Positions 58,471 through 64,000 of a stretch of DNA of 64,000 nucleotides are shown in pieces (within the stretch, counting starts at the first letter, position 1; each line of letters starts with the position of its first letter). The stretch comes from Melampsora larici-populina 98AG31 (Eukaryota; Basidiomycota; Pucciniomycetes; Pucciniales; Melampsoraceae): positions 303,998-367,997 of the forward strand of contig NW_006768816.1 of assembly GCF_000204055.1 (NCBI RefSeq), written 5' to 3'. The notes beneath the pieces were generated by a model that saw nothing but the letters and a program-made list of their open reading frames with translations, had not been told where the DNA came from and made no database searches. The position numbers and the translations under genes are program-made.

Positions 58471-61400
58471 TCAGCGCTCAAGTGAGATGTGCGCCGCTAG
58501 ATTCTTTTTGACCGTGCCCAGGATACGTTGCTCAACAACTTCCAGTGCTTCACGCCGACCAGGAACTGCATCCAGCCATGTTGGACAATAGCAATCAATA
58601 CAGAGCCGCTTCGGTGCCTGCTTTTTGCTGATTGGATTATTGGAATCGCGCTGCCGAATTCTGGGCTGGTTACCGGGGGAACCCTTGACTGGATTCTTCC
58701 TTTCTCGGGCGGCATCTATATCGTCAAATATTTTATCAAGCTGAGGGTTTCGCCAAGGTAATCTTCGAATCTTGCAAAGCTTCCTTTCCGCATCCTCGTC
58801 GGCCTCCGGATCTGTTTCATCATCACTGCAGCAGACCTGGACAACTGCAGTGAGGGTCCAGAGATTTTCACGGGCCATAACGTAGTTGCTTCGTCCTTCT
58901 CGGACCTGGTAGATTTTCGAAATAAGATATGTTTAGACGTCTTCTTGTTTTGCGAAGATACATCAAACAACCTCAACTCACGTTGCTGATTCGGTTATAT
59001 TGCATTTTTGCTCTATATGTTTCTTGCTGTCGATTTTGAGACCAAGTTCGGTGTTTGCGATATCTGAAAATGATAATGAAGTTTAATGTCAGTATTCAAT
59101 CACTATGGCCAAAGGTTAGAAGCTTACTTTCGACGCCAGGTATCATTCATATGGTTCACGATCATGGGGTATATTGTATTGGCTTCGGCGACGGACTTCG
59201 ATACACCAGAATACTCGCCTGATCGAACTAGTTTGAGAAAGATGGCAGTTGCAACTTTGCAGAGATGTGCATTGTCATCTGAATTCATAGGCTGCTCCCA
59301 TTCCGGTCGAAATCTCTTGACACCGGCTTGTGACAAAGTGTTTTGGATGATTTTGACGGAATTGGGACTCTCATCTGTCACTACCAGTCCACTCCCATAG
59401 ACTCCCTCATCGGCATCTTCCTCATCGGCGGGTCCTGCCTCAAGTAAGCCGTAAATTGTGGTTTCTGTCCTCCACAAACGCCTTTCAGCGGGTGTAGCAC
59501 CATTTAGAGGTATTTTGTTTTCTGGTTTCAAGCCGAGGAGAAATCGAATAAGCTTGCGGATATACATCTGGAAAGGATATACGTTGCACAGTGGTTAGTG
59601 AGGTCACGAGATGATAATGAACGAAATGAAGCTTACTCTCTGTGGAGAAGATCTGGGTGATGGAGTTCCACCGGTACTTTCTTCGCCATCGCTATTTTGT
59701 CTGGAGCTTGACAAATTCCTGGGAGTTGATCTGGATGTGCCACTTTGACGGCCCACATAGTGTTTCAAGAGATCATTCATGGAACTGAATTCGGAGGTCA
59801 AACGACGTATATCTTGCGTGTTGGAAGAGGAGATGTTGTTCAAAGAAAACACGTGTTTTTTCATACTTCGCAACTCATTTCTGATTGCGGAAAGTGCCAC
59901 ATCATCGGAAGATCCTGAGGGGCCTGGTGCAGTTGTTGTTGCTCGCTGAGTTCGGGAGGAATCATCACCCAGGAGATCTCTCTCATTCCAAGCACCAAGA
60001 ATTTCAGCTTCACCTTCTTCAAGTTCTTGCTCCATGTCGGAAATAGAATCCTGGTTAACCGCCCGTGCTTTCCCTTTGGACTTTGATGAAGTTCGAGGGT
60101 TCGACACTTCCTCCATCTCCTCATCATCATCATCATTTTCGTCTCTACCAGGCGCCCAGTCATCGTCCTGTAAGTCATCAACACCATTTCCGTCATCTGA
60201 GTCTAAATTCTCGTTCTGTCGTCGGCGGAGATTTGGGTGACTCGAATTCACGGAAGTCTTTTGGGGTTTGGTGGCAGGAACTCGAAGTTGCAAGGGATTC
60301 CCTGACTTTGGTGTGATCTTCACGCGTAGGCTCTTGGAAGGTCCTCCACGCCCTTGTACGAGTGAACCTCCGCGAGAGCCCCTTCGAACGATGTCGGAAC
60401 CCCGGCGATGGCTGCCACGTCGATTGGATTTCTTTGGGAGAACTGGCCTGTCGGAATCGCTATCATCCTCAGAAGACTTGTGGGTGAGTGCAGATTTTTT
60501 TTTTCGAGGACTAATTCGAAGTTTCATGATTGGAATGTCGTCATCATCATCATCGGACCCGGAACTCCTGGTGTGTTTGTGCGGAGGTAATATCGAGCTT
60601 GCTTTCTGCTTCTGAGATGGACCTGCCGTCCCGGAGGTGGAATTCTGATCTGAATTCGATGCACGACGAGTAACTCGTGGCCGGAGGCGGCGATCTAAGA
60701 TGGGTCCAAGACTGTCCCTTTCTTCTTCAGAGCTTGCCTCAGACGCAGGGTGAAGAAATCCAGCGCGTTCGGTTCGAGTCGGACCTGCCTGACGCGAATT
60801 AGTCTTCCTCGTGACGCCAGCGCCAGTGGGAAGATGAGTCGAAGTGATTTGAGAGTCCTGATTGGTGATTTGTGGCTGAAAATCGCATTCGATAGAAGGA
60901 CCAGCCCCGGAACCTCGCAATATATGCCCGTGATTCTCTTCAACTTCGTCGCCAAAGGGATCATTGGAAGTCCACTGCTTCAAAATGCGGAGCGCTTCTT
61001 CCTCTTCCTGAGTGGGCGGATTCCCGTCTATCATGTCAGTTTCTTCATCGACGTTTTGAAGTGTCTGGCGGTTTGTAGCTGTACCCCGACATTTAGACCT
61101 CGTAAGCTTGTCTGAGCTCCAAGTAAAAACATCAAGATTGGTAAAATGAGAAAGACTTACAGTTTGATATTTGCACTTGGTCTGTAGATCTTGAGGGTTG
61201 ATGTGAAAGGTTTGGCTGCTTTCGGGGTCTTCTTGATCATGAACCGTTTCGTATGTCAATTTCTTCCACTTCATCCTCAAGTGGTTGATTGTTTTTTTTT
61301 CGGGCCTTCACAGGGTTACAGTTCTTGTGGTAGAGTCTGGAGATTTGGTCGTTACTGAGGGTGCATCCAGTAACGTCCACTCCTACGGCAGTTAACGCGT

Positions 61401-61711
61401 CCACCATCACGTTCCTGTTGAGTTCGGTAGCGCCTGCACCTTCAAACCAGCAACATAGAGGTTGAGCACAACATGCCTGAAAGGGGAAAGAGACTCCGTC
61501 TACGTACCATTTGAATCTCCTGAAAAGCCTGTACCAGACAGTCTTCGTTTCCCACCAGCAACAACACTCGTCCCTTGAAAAAAGGATCTCGTTAGCACCT
61601 TATTGCTACGGGGCTATGAGAGGGCTCGACGGACGCACCATTGCGAGTAGGATGTTCGTTGGCTTCGGCAGTGGAGGCCCTTCTTCTGGATTCACCTCGT
61701 GTCTCAGGCAT
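58471..61711 (-). pseudogene. companion gene of the Tnp2-type transposase, one frameshift
   Basis: Resolved 3' exons in coding order: a large exon ending at 59637, then 59567-59128, 59063-58982, 58905-58471, all joining in frame. 5' pieces read MPETRGESRRRA (61711), then LLLVGNEDCLVQAFQEIQ and GATELNRNVMVDALTAVGVD; the first junctions are unresolved. The run of nine T at 61292-61300 shifts frame: with eight, VKARKK continues into INHLRMKWKKLTYETV. The middle is long, charged and disordered (Ser/Asp/Arg-rich, several NLS-like clusters). The 3' exons hold RRLWRTETTIYGLL, VKRFRPEWEQPM, then TWRRKYRKHRTWSQNRQQET, CCSDDETDPEAD and CYCPTWLDAVP. Proteins with this SDDETD/basic-helix tail are, from memory, widespread near basidiomycete transposases. 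Possibly a DNA-binding accessory protein. Confidence 0.6.
61292..61300. other. homopolymer frameshift site (nine T)
   Basis: The minus-strand frame before the run (KNCNPVKARKK) and after it (INHLRMKWKKLTYE) both look coding but differ by one base. A homopolymer of this length is also a common site of sequencing error, so the lesion may be artefactual. Confidence 0.6.
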
Positions 61712-63031
61712 GAAATCTGGAAAGTCGAAGTAATCACAAAGTAGATCAGTATATGGTTGAACTTGAAGGACACTCTGACGACTGCGTTGGAGACACACCA
61801 AGAGAACCTCTGAAAAATGTTGAGAAAGCTTTGAAAGTTTTAATTGAGCGAAAAGGATGCCGATTTCTACGGGATCTTATGAAGGTATCAGGGAGGTAAA
61901 ATAATTAATTTTTGGAAAAAGAATCTGAAGCAATGAATGAAGTTATCCAAAAGGTTGGATGATGAAAGCGAGACGGATATGGATTCAAGACTTTCGAAAA
62001 AGTAGGAAATTAAGTGTATATATATTAATGGAATAGAAAATAGGTGGAAAGATATAGAATTAAGGGAAGATATAAAATCAAGTGTAAAGACAATTAGTGG
62101 ATAGGAGTAAGTGAAATAAAGATAAAAATGCAAAAAAAGAAGAGAGTCTAACAAAACAGACTGTGAGCGTGGAGCGTGCAGAAAGGAAGGGAATTTAGCA
62201 GGGTATAATAAGGAAGACTTCTTACCCAGTCGATGATTTATTTGGAACCTTTTTACTTACAGAAACGTTGCCTTTGAGTATATAGTATGGTACCGCGCCT
62301 TTCAACATCGCGCCTGCTCGGCTGCGCTTGTCTTCTCTGAAGTGGGTGGATGCGCAGGAAATGTCCACGGCTGAGGGATGAGGGTCAGTAGGTGAGCGTT
62401 ATCTTGGGGTTGAATGCTGAGAGCTTACCGGTTTGCTAGAGCTCAGCCTCTGAGCTCAGAGGAAAAAGGGAGAAATAAAGCCTCTCAGTTCGATCAAACA
62501 ACTCAGGTGGAGGGCGAACGGAAAGACCGGATTGCATGTATCTTCATGTAAGTATGCAGAAACGTTTGGCGATCATATAATTAAGAGGTTCAAAGAACCA
62601 GTAAAAGAAAGAGAAAATAAATTCTCAAAGTCGACATTGGAGTAAGTGGCAGTAGTGCAGAGGTAACTATAACAGAGTCTTGTGTTCTAAGTGCTTTGAT
62701 TGTGGTGAGGAATGGGAGCGGACCAAAAAACATTCGTACCATCAGGCTGAAGGTTCCAAAAAAAACCGGAGGAATAAAGAAAATTGCAATTCTACACACC
62801 TTGAGACGGTACCTCAGAGGACAGATTGATTACATGACATGTTTGTACAAGTCAAGTGAAAAAACATGATTTAAGAAGGATACGACTTGTCCAAAGAGGA
62901 GTTTTAAATCTTGGGCAAAACAAAATAACCGTAGTGGGAGCAAGTAGTACAATTACGGAATAAGAAAAAAAATTCAACAATAAAAAAAGGCTAAGCTGAA
63001 AACGAGATATTAACGGTACACATGAACAAAT
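61712..63031. other. intergenic, no gene seen
   Basis: AT-rich, with a poorly structured Ser/Phe/Tyr-rich frame at 61888-62154 (-) that I reject as compositional. No repeat was recognised. Confidence 0.4.
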
Positions 63032-63946
63032 TCATTTGGCTGATCTCTTCCTTAGACTCTTGGCTTTATGAGATGAATTTGGGTTGTTTAACTTGCTCAT
63101 CTTAATGTCGAACTCTTGGCCATAACACTTCACCACCTCCTTCTTGTATAATTTCCACTCCTCGTCCGTTTTGCCTTCTTTCATTTTCAGGAGACCGTCG
63201 ATTCGCTTGACCAATGCTGCACTGATCTGTAAAGAACAGCCGAATCGAGTGATCGGAGATGATTTTGGATGAATGGGTGCCCATCCTTCGTCATAAGTCG
63301 TAGATGTCTAGCATTCGAGCCTGATCGGCGAGAAGTGCGCTCCGGGTTTTCCCAGTCTGTTGACTGACAGCCGTTACACCTGATTTGATAGGACGGAAAA
63401 GCGTGAGCATGAGGCCATTGAGGTGACAAAAAGACCGCATTCAAAATTGAAAGCGTACCAATCTTTCGTCCTTTATCTGAGCCAGGGCGAAAACCCGCTG
63501 CCCTCATTTCACCGCAGTCTTTCAACCCTTGCATTGAACTATTAACCTTTACGGTTGAACGAGCCAAAGTATGCTGATAAATACTTTTGATGACGAAATT
63601 CATTTCCGTTTTCTTCTCTCGTGACACATGAAGAATGAATGCAGAATTCCACCTTTTTCAATTTTGTTTGTCCTTCAGGTCAATCATTTTTCACTTGGGA
63701 AAAGATCCGCATCCGGGGCAGTTTAGGGAGAGCATCCTCTGCATGCTTTTTCAGAAAGTAAATTCGACAATCCGGAGGTACTCCAAATCGGCGACTCAGC
63801 TCCTTTCTCAGGGATGCGTATGCAATGGTCCTAAGTTCGTCTCGACCGGAATGATTGGGTGCCTTTCGTTTGGGTCGGTCACGGACTTGGGCGCTACTTC
63901 TCTTTTGGCTGTAGTTACGACTGCTAGAGGAGCGTTTTTTTGGCAT
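63032..63946 (-). CDS. unknown multi-exon gene, one unresolved junction
   Basis: Exons in coding order: 63946-63695, 63615-63459, 63380 to about 63294, and 63226-63032. The first two introns are GT-AG and keep frame. The start MPKKRSSSSRNYSQKRSS is very basic (nuclear or nucleic-acid-binding flavour). The middle contains IYFLKKHAEDALPKLP and KSIYQHTLARSTVKVN, then SQQTGKTRSALLADQARMLD. The end is GLLKMKEGKTDEEWKLYKKE and a Lys-rich tail. After IYDL an in-frame TGA occurs at 63291-63293 and I find no GT donor before the next acceptor (TTTACAG, 63227-63229). So the gene either uses an unusual donor or is damaged. Family not recognised. Confidence 0.45.
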
Positions 63947-64000
63947 GGCCTAAAAGCAAAGATGACACGTCAGCTTCGAACAAGAGAGTAGGACAATGGC

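Noticed and set aside
61888..62154. 88-aa Ser/Phe/Tyr-rich frame (-)
   Set aside because: Low-complexity composition in AT-rich DNA, with no motif or splice context.

Overview
The window looks like nuclear DNA of a basidiomycete, most likely a rust fungus (Pucciniales). The DNA is AT-rich. Genes have several short introns (about 55-160 nt, GT-AG with an occasional GC-AG). Basidiomycete transposon families (Tnp2/CACTA-like, KDZ-like, Copia, hAT-like, mariner-like MITEs) fill much of the space. Genus is inferred from style and gene content; no marker gene proves it.

Layout. (i) 0.8-17.2 kb: two paralogous four-exon genes for small, probably secreted, trehalose-phosphatase-like HAD proteins (821-2201 and 15945-17176, both +). 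They are separated by about 13.7 kb of repeats: a mariner-like MITE, inverted-repeat elements, a ~290-300-bp tandem array split by a 1.55-kb hAT-like element, and a 5.04-kb Copia element with apparently identical LTRs. (ii) 18.7-20.1 kb: an Apd1/Aim32-like thioredoxin/ferredoxin-fold gene (-). (iii) 20.6-26.6 kb: a ~180-bp-unit foldback array beside a nested stack, in which a TIR element carrying a 272-bp duplication is split by a second hAT-like copy, itself split by two LTR-like insertions. (iv) 27.7-32.8 kb: a 1.05-kb TIR element, a decayed M18 aspartyl aminopeptidase pseudogene and a short secreted-protein gene. (v) 33.3-34.1 kb: hairpin-rich low-complexity DNA. (vi) 34.7-49.5 kb: a five-exon Cys/His-motif gene, two genes each broken by the same CACTA-ended long-TIR MITE, a truncated KDZ-like transposase, a SAP-like ORF, and a tandemly duplicated gene with one decayed copy. 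(vii) 50.4-52.9 kb: a SUN-domain gene (-) and a small gene (+). (viii) 54.2-61.7 kb: a Tnp2-type transposase gene and a companion gene on the same strand, each nearly intact but with one lesion. (ix) 63.0-63.9 kb: a multi-exon gene of unknown function.

Host genes that look functional: the two TPP-like genes, the Apd1/Aim32-like gene, the 107-aa secreted protein, the 34.75-kb gene, the second repeat gene at 44.4 kb and the SUN gene. Most of the rest is mobile DNA or genes damaged by it. All exon models were built by hand from reading frame, splice signals and family motifs; transcripts would be needed to confirm them.
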